In this document: positions 35,160-47,040 of the stretch, one piece after another
Position numbering within the stretch: the first letter of the stretch is position 1
Layout: each line of letters starts with the position of its first letter
Assembly: GCA_030052745.1 (NCBI GenBank)
Contig: JANBVO010000006.1
Span: 558,001 to 622,000, forward strand
Source of the DNA: Pleurostoma richardsiae
Lineage: Eukaryota; Ascomycota; Sordariomycetes; Calosphaeriales; Pleurostomataceae
Direction of reading: 5' to 3'
DNA: 64,000 bases
Position numbers and translations under genes: made by a program
Notes under the pieces: model-generated
What the model saw: only the letters and a program-made list of their open reading frames with translations
What the model was told of the DNA's origin: nothing
Database searches by the model: none

Positions 35160-36080
35160 GGAGTTTCGAGATTTCTCCCATTACAATCCACGACGTGGCT
35201 GGCATATCGCACAGACGGGGGGTTTCTCTCGGTTGGAGATAGTGAGATGCGCCAGTATAAGCATAGATAGATCCTCATGACAGATCAAGAAGGATATCTC
35301 TGCACTTCACATGCCCGTAAAGTTGAAGTTCGAAGGTCATGGTTGCAGACGCCCTCTGTTTTAGAGAGTTGAAAAACGCGGGCCACCTACCTGAAATAGA
35401 GGTAAACCGAGAAGGATGTCTGAACTGAACTGTACTAGTCGGTCGGGCTGATTACCGTGAAATTTTCACTTCAGAGCCGTACGGAATATTCCCATCTTGC
35501 CGTTAAGAGGTGAAAAGATGATGGAGACAGATAGTCATCGTACTTCGTACACGATAATACAAAACACTGCTGTTCGCACTTTGCACCTTTGCTAGGTACG
35601 TAGAGAGGAGAGTAACATACTTCGAGCGTAGATACCTACCTCAGGTTAATGTGTGTCTGACTACGGGACGTCGTAGCCACATGCCACCTCTTAAAGAATA
35701 TAGTGCGAACAGCATCAACCATATGGAGGCTCGGTAAGTAGGCTGCAGATCCGGGGTAGAGCCACCTTCCTATCTCCCCGGTCCTCAGACATGGACGCCG
35801 CATAACCCATAGCCAGTTTTAACCAGGACGGGCAGGATACATATGATGCAAAAAGTTGCATCCAGCGGCAGACGGCCCGATCCCTTTCCCCAGTCTGAAG
35901 CCCTCAGCAGCCAAGCGGAATATGAGCGGCAGCAGAGGAAAGAAGCATTCGGCCATGGCACTTACAACTTCAGGCTACGAAAAAAGCGTGTATGAAAGAA
36001 AGCCTTGATGTGTGACGAGGACATGTCTCGTGCATCTCTCTGACCTATAAATTTCCGGAATGTGCTGGCTCCGACGATAC
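35160..36080. other. Stretch of desert without long reading frames
   Basis: About 920 bp with no frame of 60 codons on either strand, in contrast to the rest of the desert. Base composition is closer to balanced. Boxes of the TACCTACC type occur near 35593 and 35632. Nothing else was recognised. Confidence 0.5.
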
Positions 36081-37515
36081 CTAGCTTCTCGCTGACGATG
36101 CTATTCTGTAGTACACCCAACACTCGTCAGGGGAGTGGGTGGTAGAATGTCTTGTCCCTCGAAGTTCCGCCATGTTGACGGGAAGACATGTTCGTCTCGG
36201 AGGGGGCCCGCAATGCATTCCGATGCAGAGAAATTCCCGAGAAGGAGGGCGGTCGAGCCCAACGGCAAAGAGCTTGGACGTCCACCATAAAGCCTTGCGC
36301 TTGGATCCGCGGACGGGTGGAAGGGAGACATCGCGTCCGCAGTGTATACAACGGTGTGATGAAGACTTCAAATCCGTGTTGGCGGTGTGTCTCATGGTCT
36401 GTGAAGACGGCTCGCGACCGGCTGTGGCAACTTGGGAGCTGACGACAGCTTCCTCACCGACTCTGGCGAGCCATGCAAGTCAGTCAAAGAGTTCTGGATT
36501 TGCTCAGGGACTCCGCACAGTCAACCCGTGCCGACCCCAGCATTACCCCGGACGATCCAGATCGTCGTCGCCGCCGGTTCCTCCTCAGCTAGAGTGCTGC
36601 GAGTTGCCGTGCCACGTAGTATTCTCGCTTCTGCCGCCACAGGACGAACAGAGGAAGCAGCCCGCAATTCCTTTACCGCCTGGGCATCCCGTTCCGCCTC
36701 TCTTACCCTTTCGGGCCAGTTGAGACACCAGGGGACCCCTAAAACAGACGCGGCACGGGTGACGTGCTGCTTGCTACCCTGCAGAACGGCCCGTCCAACC
36801 ACGAGGGCCGCCCGCCGCTCGCACCGCACACCGGTAGACAAGCGGTAAGGGGGGGTCCGGGCCCCGTCTTCCGGCAGGAGGTGAGTGACAGAGGGTTGCG
36901 TTGGGGAGTCGGTTGAAACGGCCAAACGAATGGCGGCAACGGCGGCACCCCCTGGCGAACCAAACAACGACCGGCCCCGCGAACACTGTAGGTAGTTTGG
37001 TTCGCTCTGATAAGTCGTGGCATTGCTCCCGGCCGCCACAGGTTCGCCGAGTCCCGCCTGTCACGCAGACGCCGCCATGCACAACACCCGCTCTCAACCC
37101 GCGCTCGGCAAGCGGGTCTCATCCATACCTGACGTCCGGCTAAATGGCGTAACGACGGTAGCGGCTGGGGCTTCCATCCCGCGAGCCCCAGCTGAGCCGT
37201 TGCCGGCCAGTCGCCGCACCCTCCTATCTTTTAACCGGCCAGATTACCCGGAGGTGCAGAGCGAATGGGTGAGTTTTGCTGCGCCAGATGCTGCGGTCAG
37301 GAGGGCTCTGAGAGGAAGCAGACACGGCCTTTTCGTTACCGGGGTGGGGGGACCGTGGGTTTGGTACGTCTGGGCCCAATGCGTGTGTGGACGGCGTCGA
37401 CAGGTGTTATCCCATTATATTCCGTCATCTCGTGAGGAGCGCAAGACGGCGGCCCAGACCGCACTGCGAGAATGGCTCCAAGGGTATCCTGGCTCGAACA
37501 GCGCATCTAGAGAAA

Positions 37516-37592
37516 TGGCACTTGGGAAAATAAAACGAAAAACAAAGAAAAAAAAAGAATATTCCGAGAAATGGATAAATTCAAAAAAAGAC
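37516..37592. other. Purine-rich A/T island
   Basis: An A-rich strand with ATAAATTCAA at 37575-37584; the complementary strand reads TTGAATTTAT, overlapping the core shared by the other islands. Confidence 0.45.
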
Positions 37593-40500
37593 TTTACGTC
37601 GGAGGCATCGACATGCCACCCTCATGACTCGATGATGTGGATGCCCTATGAAAATCCGGGGTGCATAGCCGACGGTCCCAAGACGCGGGCAGAGGCCGTC
37701 TAAGACGGTATCACTCTACCCATGTTCAACTTGGTAAGTCGTTGACGACCTGAGCAGCTGTTCATCCGCAGCTCCGAGACAACTGTAGCACACCTCAGCC
37801 CAGGCGATCTATGCCAGAGACTGTGACGGCACTGATCGTGGAGACGAGATTCGCTCGAGAAAGTTGCCTCAAAGAGGAAGGTGTCGTTCAGTGAAGCCCA
37901 TCGGACGACCCGGAGGGCGTTGGAGTAGAACGACTCGCCGGCCCTCGGTTCTTCCTTCTTGTTGCGTCGCCGCCGGAGTCAGCCAGCCATCTCGACATCA
38001 CGGTACAGAGTCGACGTCCACCGCGTCTGACATGTTACCTCTCTCTCGGGACACTTCACGGGGCTAAAACCTCCGGGTCATGCGGTACAGAGCGTCCTTC
38101 GTAAGGAACAGAGACAGTAGCTTGTCATACTGGTCTCTCGTCAATCCTTTCCTTCCTTCTCTACGCCTGCAGAGGAACCAGAGTAGGCACCAGTTTGCCC
38201 GAAATATTAATCCGCTCAGCCGGCAGGAAGCTTTCGACAGATACTTTTTTGTTTCCTCTCTTCGATTCCGGCTCTGCTCTGAATCGATCCGATGGAGTCC
38301 CCTATTTTCAGTTGCACATTTGCGTTACCGCTGCTAGCGATATTGACGCTATTATGTGTTTCCTGCTGAAACCCCTGAGGATAACTGTATTCAGCTTAGA
38401 AGAACATGAAATCACCTACCGAGTGCAAGGGCCACGCTCGACTGCTGAGATGTCGAGATCTCGGAGATCTAGTCAGTTGATTTTGGGATGCGTCACGATC
38501 AGAAAGTCGTTACGACGCTGAAGATGACCTTCATTTTGAACTGATTCACTGCTTGATTTTCAGAAATAGTCCATCAGTAGGAATAGTTTAATCTAATCCT
38601 CAAGAACTAGTGTGGCACGCGTGTACCTGATACGTGTCATCTTGTCCCGTTGACTTCACGACCGCTGTAGGGGGTCCTGTGTACCTACCTGAAGACCTGA
38701 CAGCTGACCCGAAGAGCAGGCACTAGAGCAGAGATTCCTCCTTGGAGGATGAGCGATCTCTTACAGCGTAACGACATCATCAGCTCGTGACATGCCTTTC
38801 ATCCATCTCATCACACCGTATCTGACTGACCACACCGTCGCTGCCTCCTGAATCTGAGGTAATCTGCGCAGAGACAGGCCAAAAAGCCACATGCACCATG
38901 GGAGATGAGAGACTGGAGGACATCGCTCGCAGGTTCTTGGTCCGTCCTTCCCCGGATCGCAAAAATGTAACACTCCAGAGGTGAGATTGAACCCAATAGT
39001 CCGACATAGGGCTAGTCGCCGTGCAACCAGTTCATCGCCGAGCAGGCCAATCGCCCTTCAGGGCTCAGTGGTTCAGCGCGGTGAGGGACATCGCACCGGC
39101 CTGGTGTATCCCTACATTTCGCTTCGTAACTCGTGGCATTGGCCTCTGGCTGTGGTGACGCAAGGAGTGAGTCGGCTTCGTCCTACCCCGGCGCGGGTCA
39201 AGTGGGTGATGGGCCGTGGCACTCCGCGGCAGGCACGTAGGGGTCGACAACTGTACCGTTCCGTGGTTCAGGATGCTCTCTGAACGAGATATGATGACAA
39301 GGAAGGTCGAGCCGCCTGGAGCTGTGGCAAGTTGTTGCGAGATGCTATCTTTCGGAGTCTTAGTTCCCCGCGTCTCACTCGGGATTGCGTTCGTCGTGGG
39401 AGCGAGACAGAGCCATGCGGCACGATCCTCAAGTATTGCCCTATTATCAAGTGGCAGTCCGGACCTCATAGTGAAGGATGACTGGTTCCTGACTTCTCCT
39501 TCAGCTTATTGAACGAGATCAAATACCGCGGCTCGTGACCTCGCACAAGCGTATCGTACATCTCGCCCCGTGCCCCTGGGATGACAGGATCAAGGGAAGG
39601 AAGCTCGAAGCTCACACTCCACTGGCAGACGAGATCAAGCAGAGGGTTTAACGACAGGTAGCACCTGCCAGTCCGTGCCAATGGGCCAGTTAAAAAAATA
39701 CGAACCTATAGCCCCATGGACAGATGGGATATTCTTAGATGACAAGCCCGGTCCACAATGGAAGTGAAGTCCCATGGGGACAACAGCGGGTGGCCGCGTC
39801 TGACGGTCGCAACCTCCACCCGCACCCCGAGTTTGGCTCTCCAGACCGCCGCGCTCGCCGGGAGGGCTGGTCAGTCGTCTCTTGGTGTCAGCGCAGATCG
39901 ATTGTACATCCTGCTGTGCTGCGTCGTTCCAAATGCCGGGAGAACAGGGTCCGACGTTGCTAATTTGATTCATGTATGCTGCTCGTGGCACATAGGTACA
40001 GACAAGACGCCGCAGCGCCCTTGCCGGGTGGATGTGACCGCAACGAGTACCACGGTCACAGCAGGATTATCCGGATCTTGCCTTCCGTATATCGGATCCA
40101 TCATGGGTGGATTTCTCACGCGCTGTTGGGCCATGGAGCTGTCCACGACCTCATGAAAAGGAAAGGGGAGGACGGAGGATAGGAATCTCGCCAGAGTCGC
40201 CGAGACTCCGTGGCTGACGGAAGCTTGTACTTGATTGTTGTGGACGTTACAAAGCGCCAGGGATATCAAGATTGTTTGTGGCCATTTCAATGATAGATCA
40301 AGGGGTCATTGCATTAGCTGCCGAAGCACCATGTCCTCTGCTGCTGACCCGGAACGGGTAAGAAAATTGATATTCGAAGTCTTTGAGAAAAGTCTTTCGC
40401 GACGCAGCGACCCCTTCGGAGAGGGGACATGCATCAAGCCGACCCATCCTGCCATTGGAAGAGAAAAAGGCAATCTGCACTGAGCTGACGCGCTTGCGTT

Positions 40501-42555
40501 GCTTCCTTGAAGCTCAGTAAGATGGGCAAGATACTTCGGGACGGCGCCTGCTCCCGCGAACTCATTTCTGTGCCTCTGAGTAAGGCGGACAAACCGAGCA
40601 CTACCATGATATACCTGCTGTGAAAGCGCAGCGCGCTTGATGGCGCTTGCACAGGTGATTCTTGTGATGACGGCTGGTGCCTTTGGAGGATGTCGAGCTA
40701 GGACGACAGACAACATTCGGTCGTATTTTGCCCAGGAGTGTGCACCTTCGAATCCTTCTCGGCACGTAAAGCAACGCAGCATGCAAGAATCGGGCCGCTC
40801 TGAGGTCGCGTGTTCCGTCTGACCAAGAGTTGTGAGAAACGAACGGCATCCTTCCCGCTGAGTCTCTCATATCTCTAGGATGCATAGGTGGCTGATATCG
40901 TCCCCGGGCGCTCATCTCCCGCACACCCTCTGCCACGTGGGATAAACGGACCGCATCTTACTCTCGCCGTCTCAGTGGAGGACGGCCTGCTTATGACGGT
41001 CTCGCAGAAACGGACGGGATCAAGTGAAGCATTTAGCCATCAGATATATGACTGTTCTCGTGACGGCCTCAGCCGTCTCTCGTTGCTGGCAACAAACGTC
41101 ATTGTCGGTTGACCGGGAGTCCACCTCCCCGTGTCCCTCTATCTCTTTCGCGAGTGCGAAAGCATCGTGGCGGCAGCACGGAGTCACGATGCCACGCTCT
41201 TTCGCACCACCGGAAATGTCGCTGCGAGGTTGGGCTGTCGTGATGATCATGCCCTTGTACTCCTGGCTTGAGGCGATGCGCGGGGTCCAGCGGGATGCAC
41301 CATACAGAAACCTCACGACTTGTTACTTACATGTGAGGTCGACAAGAGCTAATGCATAGAAAGCGGCGCCCGATAGTGCTGATGACACGCGCGAAGAGCT
41401 TGTTGTCAACTTGCATAGAATATGGCCTCGATGACCACTGTCTAGAACGGCAGACTAAGGCTCATGACAGATTTGCTCCTGCATGAACTCGGCCCAGGTG
41501 GGACTTGCCTTTGCTGCAGAACGTCTTCCATGCACTGCACCTCGTGCCTCGCTGCATACTGGCCCGAGTCCAATGACGGACTGGAGAGTGGGCGGGATCA
41601 GGCCCGAGCCTACGGTCAACTGACAGCGAAAGTGGTGCGTTCTGGACTTCCAGGGTCCCCCTCTCTGAACCCGCCCTCTGGACCGGTGAAGGAAAAGCGA
41701 CTCACGATGTGTTGGCCATGTCTCATAAGCATCACACCTCCAGTTCGGAGGGTGAGCCCCTGAATAGCCGCTGGTCCGGAGCATCACCAGGACTCGACAG
41801 CGCCGGCAAGGAGACCATAGTACGTACCACTCCATAAAACGCACGAAGGAGGAGGCATGCGAGTCTCGCTGCGTGTACCGCCCATGCAAGACACGGATAC
41901 ATGGAACATGGAACGACAACTAGCAGCGTGAGCCTACGTATGCAGGAGATCATCTGTATGCTGGTGGTGAAGGCGGGCCGCAGGCCTAGGCAGACTCTGT
42001 CCCCCAGAATGCCTCCCCTCCCTGGTCGGGCTATTTTCGGGCGCGAAGCGACAACACCTCCTGTGCGCAGGCAGGGCTGAGAATAGGGCACCTCATGATC
42101 ACATGCGGCGGCAGGTTCCCCGCGTCCGGCCCAACCGTTGCGTGCGGCAGATATGGACGCGGCCAGATTATGCAGCTGAGGGGGCTGCAGCTTGCTCAGC
42201 CTCCAGGGCCGTTTGGGGAATTCTGCACGTACGTCCCGCGTCTGAGGCTTGCATATAGACTTCCCCTGTAGAAACAAGCAAGTCGGCAATATCTACAGTA
42301 CGAACTCGACGGACGGGCAGAAGAAGACATGGATAGAAACAGAAGGAGAGCTGACTGGCGAGGTAGCTTCCCACGGCAGACACTCGAGCGATGCGCCGAA
42401 TACAAGCAATTGCCGTGGGATCTACGGCTCTCTTTGTTTGCCGCGGCAGTGCGTATACCTAGGTAGGTCAAGGTGGACGGAGATCTCATCCTTGGAGACG
42501 GGGTAAGGCTTTACCCAAAGTCGTGGCCCTGACGTATCCACGGTTGAGCCGATAT

Positions 42556-42606
42556 ATTGTCATTCTTATTCTCTTATTTTATCGAATTTATCTCACAAAA
42601 TATTCA
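42556..42606. other. A/T-rich island with TTTATCGAATTTA
   Basis: TTTATCGAATTTA lies at 42578-42590, preceded by TTCTTATTCTCTTA. It resembles the island at 32518-32570. Confidence 0.5.
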
Positions 42607-44755
42607 TGCCAACATCAACCCTCTTCACGAGCAAGAAGATACATCCGCGCCGGCTCTTCCTCCGTGAGGGGGCGATCCCGAGGGCGGACAAACGCACCAG
42701 AGACGACGGACTTTGCCTTCAGCTGCTTAGGCGCGGCCTTGACTCACGGATTCACATGGATGTCCCGGGTAGTCCCAGTACGTTGTAGACGTTGTAAGGA
42801 GAATCTGCCGGCATCTGACTGGCTGGTTGGGACGTATCCCGGGGACTCTCGGAGCCTGTCTGGGGTTCCCGATCCTCTCACATGGGGACTTAACGGGGAA
42901 ATCGGGTTTGACTTCTTTGGCCTTTCCCCAGACTCGTCGGCTCGGGGCCGGCAGCATTTCGGTAGGAGGTAGGAATCAGGGGTAGACCCTGGAGCTGGCG
43001 AGGAGTTGACGGGGACCGCTTGATCCTCGGGCCCCTTCCCCCGCTCTCGCCGGGTGATACCGCTTGCGATATTTTCTCTTCATGTGAAGTGAGGAGTGCG
43101 AAAAGGTACAAGGAAAAGAGCTAGGAAATGGACTATCCACCCTCAGTCGGACCAACATCCGCACGAGAGGCGCCGGTCGTGACGCATGTGAAGGGAGGTA
43201 CTCCGTAAGTCTCCCCAACATCTGCGGGGTTTTCATGGGATAGACCCTGCTGGACAATGCGGGGTAGGGGCAAGTCCAAGGGGGCGCCCAGGCGCAGGCT
43301 CGGCAAGTAGAGCGATGGTGAAGAACCGTACAGCCGCTTTGCCGACGGGATTGGCCACGGGCTTGGTGCAGGAGGAATAGCGCAGCCGACGGTCGGCTAC
43401 GGAGTCATGCGCGGCGAGACAGTGATCAAGCTCATACACCAACAAGAGTCAGGCGGGCGCGCTCTCGCTAGATTGTTCGGAAGCGCTGGGAGCTGAGATG
43501 GCCGGGGTCGTTCTGGGCCAAAGCACGTGGTCTCTGATGGGCGAGACGGCGCGAATTGCTCTGTCGCAGGAAGCTCACGAGACTGGTCGGAGCTGCGAAG
43601 CTTGGGGAATTACTTGGAAATTCAGGGTCATTCCTCGTGACTGCGACGAGCGCAAAAGCTCTACTATGCTAGAGTACTCTGTAGTGTAGGCCGCTTGCCA
43701 GTACAGTAGTGCCGGAGGCCTTCCCTTGTTTGGAATACCTCTCAAATGCCCACGCGACGACTGGACGGTGGTTGAGGGAATATGGAGCTGGCAGGAGAAA
43801 GTTCGGTGTTGTGCCCGCCTGACCGGCAGGGGATCCGGTTTGGCGGCCATGGCCGGCGATAGTCGGCCCTTTCGCTTCCTTCCCACTGCCTTTCCAATCT
43901 TTCCCCTCACAGGGCGGTTTCCGGATCGTCGCCTGCTCACCCTCTTCTGGACCTTAGTATCATCAATGAACGCCGCACCGCTATGCTGCGTGAGGTCGAA
44001 GAGACACAGCGCCGGCAGCAGCATCTCATCAAGAGCGTGAGGAGGTCATGAAGTTGTCAGAATCCACGGCCAGATATGCGATGGCTTTCTCGCTCTTGAA
44101 AGGACCGAGACAAGTCAGCAGCACACCATCTCGCCCCTGCTAGTCGTCGCCGGCTTGGTTCCGGTCCGCATGGATGACAATCCTGCCAGCGGCCAGAGCA
44201 GTCTAGCAGGACCCTGGCGATCATGACAGTCTTGACAGTGTAGCCGCGACCCCCCCTCTACGGAGTAGAACGGGCCGGTCGCTTGTAGCCATCTTGCCCA
44301 TCCACAGACTCGGAGCCGTTCTGGCCAGCCTGCCAGCTCCAATGGTGTGCGCTAATGTCTCGTAGCGCCTCCAGGTTCCTGGGATGCTCGGCCAGAAGGA
44401 CCGACGCTTGGGATCTCTCCCCCGCCTCGCGATCGTAGGCGATGGGCGAGCCGGATAAATTAGCTGCCCCCAGATGTGTTTAGCCTCCCGCCCTGCACTC
44501 GATGAAGTGGCATGATACTTGCGATCGCTAGGTCTCACTCCGCGCTCTAGTCAACTGTCAAAATGCACATACATCGCTTGCAGCTGGGGGTCATATGCTG
44601 CTGTGAGTTGCGAGCTGGTCGCTGGTCGCGTGCATCATATGTATGGTGTTGAGGACCAGCGGCTGTCGGGAGGCTGGAAGTCGGTTGGCATGCAAACACA
44701 TCTCTGGATCATGATGGTGATCGCAAATTGCATGGGAGAAAGAAAGAGGGGAACG

Positions 44756-44835
44756 TAAAAAAAAGAAAATGAACAAATAAATTCAAGAAAGACCGAAAAG
44801 AAAAAGAAAAGAAGTCACTGCATTGAGAAACAATA
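44756..44835. other. Purine-rich A/T island
   Basis: A nearly pure A/G strand of about 60 bp with ATAAATTCAA at 44777-44786, the same 10-mer as at 37575-37584. Confidence 0.5.
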
Positions 44836-46380
44836 TTTCTCCGTCTACACTACACATGAATGAATTATCCTGCGCAGCTATCTTGAACAACTAACTGCGC
44901 TAAAAGCATCGCGAGATCTGCCTCTTGACTCGCTAATCTGGTGCGCGGCAGCTCATGCACGGCTGGCCCGGTTGCTCGGTGTATCGTGAGATTCAAGGTC
45001 TCACGGCCACAGGGGGGCCATTGAAACAACGCGACGTCATATCATGCCTTTGCTTCTTCTCGCTCACCAGACGTCCTCGATCCTGCAGGGCAACAGGAAG
45101 ATTGGCTGGAATTCTTGTTTCTGAGGCCCTTGGCTCCGCCAAAAGCAATGCCGAACGAACCACGCCCAACGGCCCGAAAAGCGTTGGTGTCCCTTTGACT
45201 CGAGACAAGATCACGCACCGGCAGTGATCAAGCGGCTTCCCGTCGCCAACAACGGCCGTATATTCCTGACGCGAGCAAACATCGTTGCAGGTCTATTGTC
45301 TCCGTTTTTGACAGCATCGGCCCGCTAGACACGCACCACTATTCGTAGGAAGGTGACAAGAGAGGTGCGGTCCGCTCGGAAGCTGCTGCTTCGGCGGCCA
45401 ACAGACCAGAAGCGCAGGCAATCAAATGTCCCCGGATCCCATGCACTATAACGGCAACTAAGCCATCTTGGCCACAAACATGGGGAACCGACGATCATGC
45501 GGCTGGTCATTCCAGCGCCAGGCCGTTATCACAGACAGGGAGATTTGGATAGTGCGAAGCCATCAGCCCCCACCCGCCATGTTTGCTTTCTTGCTCCCGT
45601 GATGGACGGATGACTGGCCAGGAGCGCTGCTGAGTCGGCAACCTGTTGGCTGGAGGGCGAGACAGGACGCCTGGACGCGTCACTGCAATCACTTGCCCTT
45701 CGCGGCCGGCCCAGCTGAGATGTGATCGATCCTACAGCCCTAGGCCTTGCAGGTGGTATCTGAACCCTATGTCTGGGAACCTCCGCAGGCGGGGGAATAA
45801 GCAAAGAGGCACAACGCGGCATCCAAGCGTCTTGTTCCAGCCGTTCGAACCTCCCCCAGAGCGAGAAGTGATCGTCGCCAAGCTGGTCTATGCTCCCTTG
45901 GTTTGCATCCTGGCGAAACGGCTCAGCTGAGGCCGACGGGCCTATCCGTCATCTCCATCAGACCGATGCATTGTCTGCGGAGAGGTACCTGCGTCGACGC
46001 TGCGGCACGCACCAGCTCAGCTGCAGCGTGTCCCGAGCTGGATTAATTTGTGTCGGCAGGGCCCCCGCGCACCCCATTGGCGGCTGCGGAGGCGACACCC
46101 CCCTTGTCTCGGGGAAGGCTCCCGGTGTGGGTGCTGTCACAAGCGATAAGATACCCCGGGGAGGCAGATCCCAGGGGCGGTCCGAAACCAGGGAGAGGCA
46201 GAAAAGCAAACCGCGCCTGGTGGTGGCTAGAGGTGGCAGCTGAGCTCGAGCAAACCGCCACCTCCGCCCGCCGTGCGCAGCAATAATGCATTACGTTTCT
46301 GGATGGTGATGAGAATGCGACCTGTAACAATCACCTGTAGCTCTTGTCGCGGCTTCCGTGTGATTGTGTAACTAGGGGGC

Positions 46381-46440
46381 CATTGCAAAAAGAAAAAGAA
46401 AAAAGGTACTCTATATCGTTTATTGAATATTATCCTCCTT
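46381..46440. other. A/T-rich island with CATTGCAAAAAG and TTTATTGAAT
   Basis: It begins with CATTGCAAAAAG (46381-46392), shared with the island at 24268-24327. It continues as an A/G tract, then GGTAC, and has TTTATTGAAT at 46419-46428. Confidence 0.5.
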
Positions 46441-47040
46441 CATTTCCTGAGGATTATTGAAGCATCGGAAGAGGGGTGGCGGCCATCGCGATAGCATCAC
46501 CCGATTGCGCGATGCTTGATAGCAAGTTTGCAACGCTCTCGCGGGAAGCGGAGCGTTTGATTACGGCCCACGTGGTCCTGATATCGACTGCCGACCGCGC
46601 AGAGAGCGCATTCCTGCATTGCCTGCTTGCCGCCGGCCCCCTCGGAAAGAGGGGTGGTCGCTCGAGGTGCAGTTGTGACGCTTCCAGAAGGTCAACCCGC
46701 GCGCACCCTGATAAGAATTTGGGGTCGGCGACCTCCCCGAAGCTGTCACCGAGGACCCATCGCGGCGACGACAAGGTGGGCAGACCAAGGTGGGAAGCCA
46801 GCAAGCAGGTGTGGTTACGAGCCCTTCCGTCTGACAAGGGTTGTCAAAGAGTGGGTGGTGCATCGACTTTGCGTGGGGGGCTGAGGGTGTGTGGGTGACC
46901 TCGTGGCCTGGACGGCCCCGCCATTGGCCAATGGAGCCGACGCTGGGCTCGTTCTCTTTCGCGACGGATGAGGGGGGAGATCCGAGAGCTCCTTGTTTGA
47001 TGGGCTTTTCCTTGCGCTGCTACGCTGGGGCTTTAATATG

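Larger units (their letters stand above)
29801..35160. other. Gene desert 2, first part
   Basis: GC-rich DNA with many overlapping frames; the longest, 239 residues on the minus strand at 31802-32521, overlaps a 225-residue plus frame. None has a domain. A/T-rich islands lie at 30479-30571, 31278-31322 (with an ATT repeat at about 31279-31297), 32518-32570 and 33678-33752. An 11-C run is at 33386-33396. No tRNA, rRNA or transposon protein was recognised. Confidence 0.5.
36081..47040. other. Gene desert 2, middle part
   Basis: GC-rich, with frames up to 228 codons (37017-37703) but no recognisable domain or splice structure. A/T-rich islands lie at 37516-37592, 42556-42606, 44756-44835 and 46384-46440. 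A TACCTAGGTAG box at 42456-42466 matches the one at 19875-19885. No RNA gene was recognised. Confidence 0.45.

Noticed and set aside
37017-37703. 228-codon plus-strand frame
   Set aside because: Its lysine-rich tail is just the translation of a purine-rich island, and no family signature is seen.
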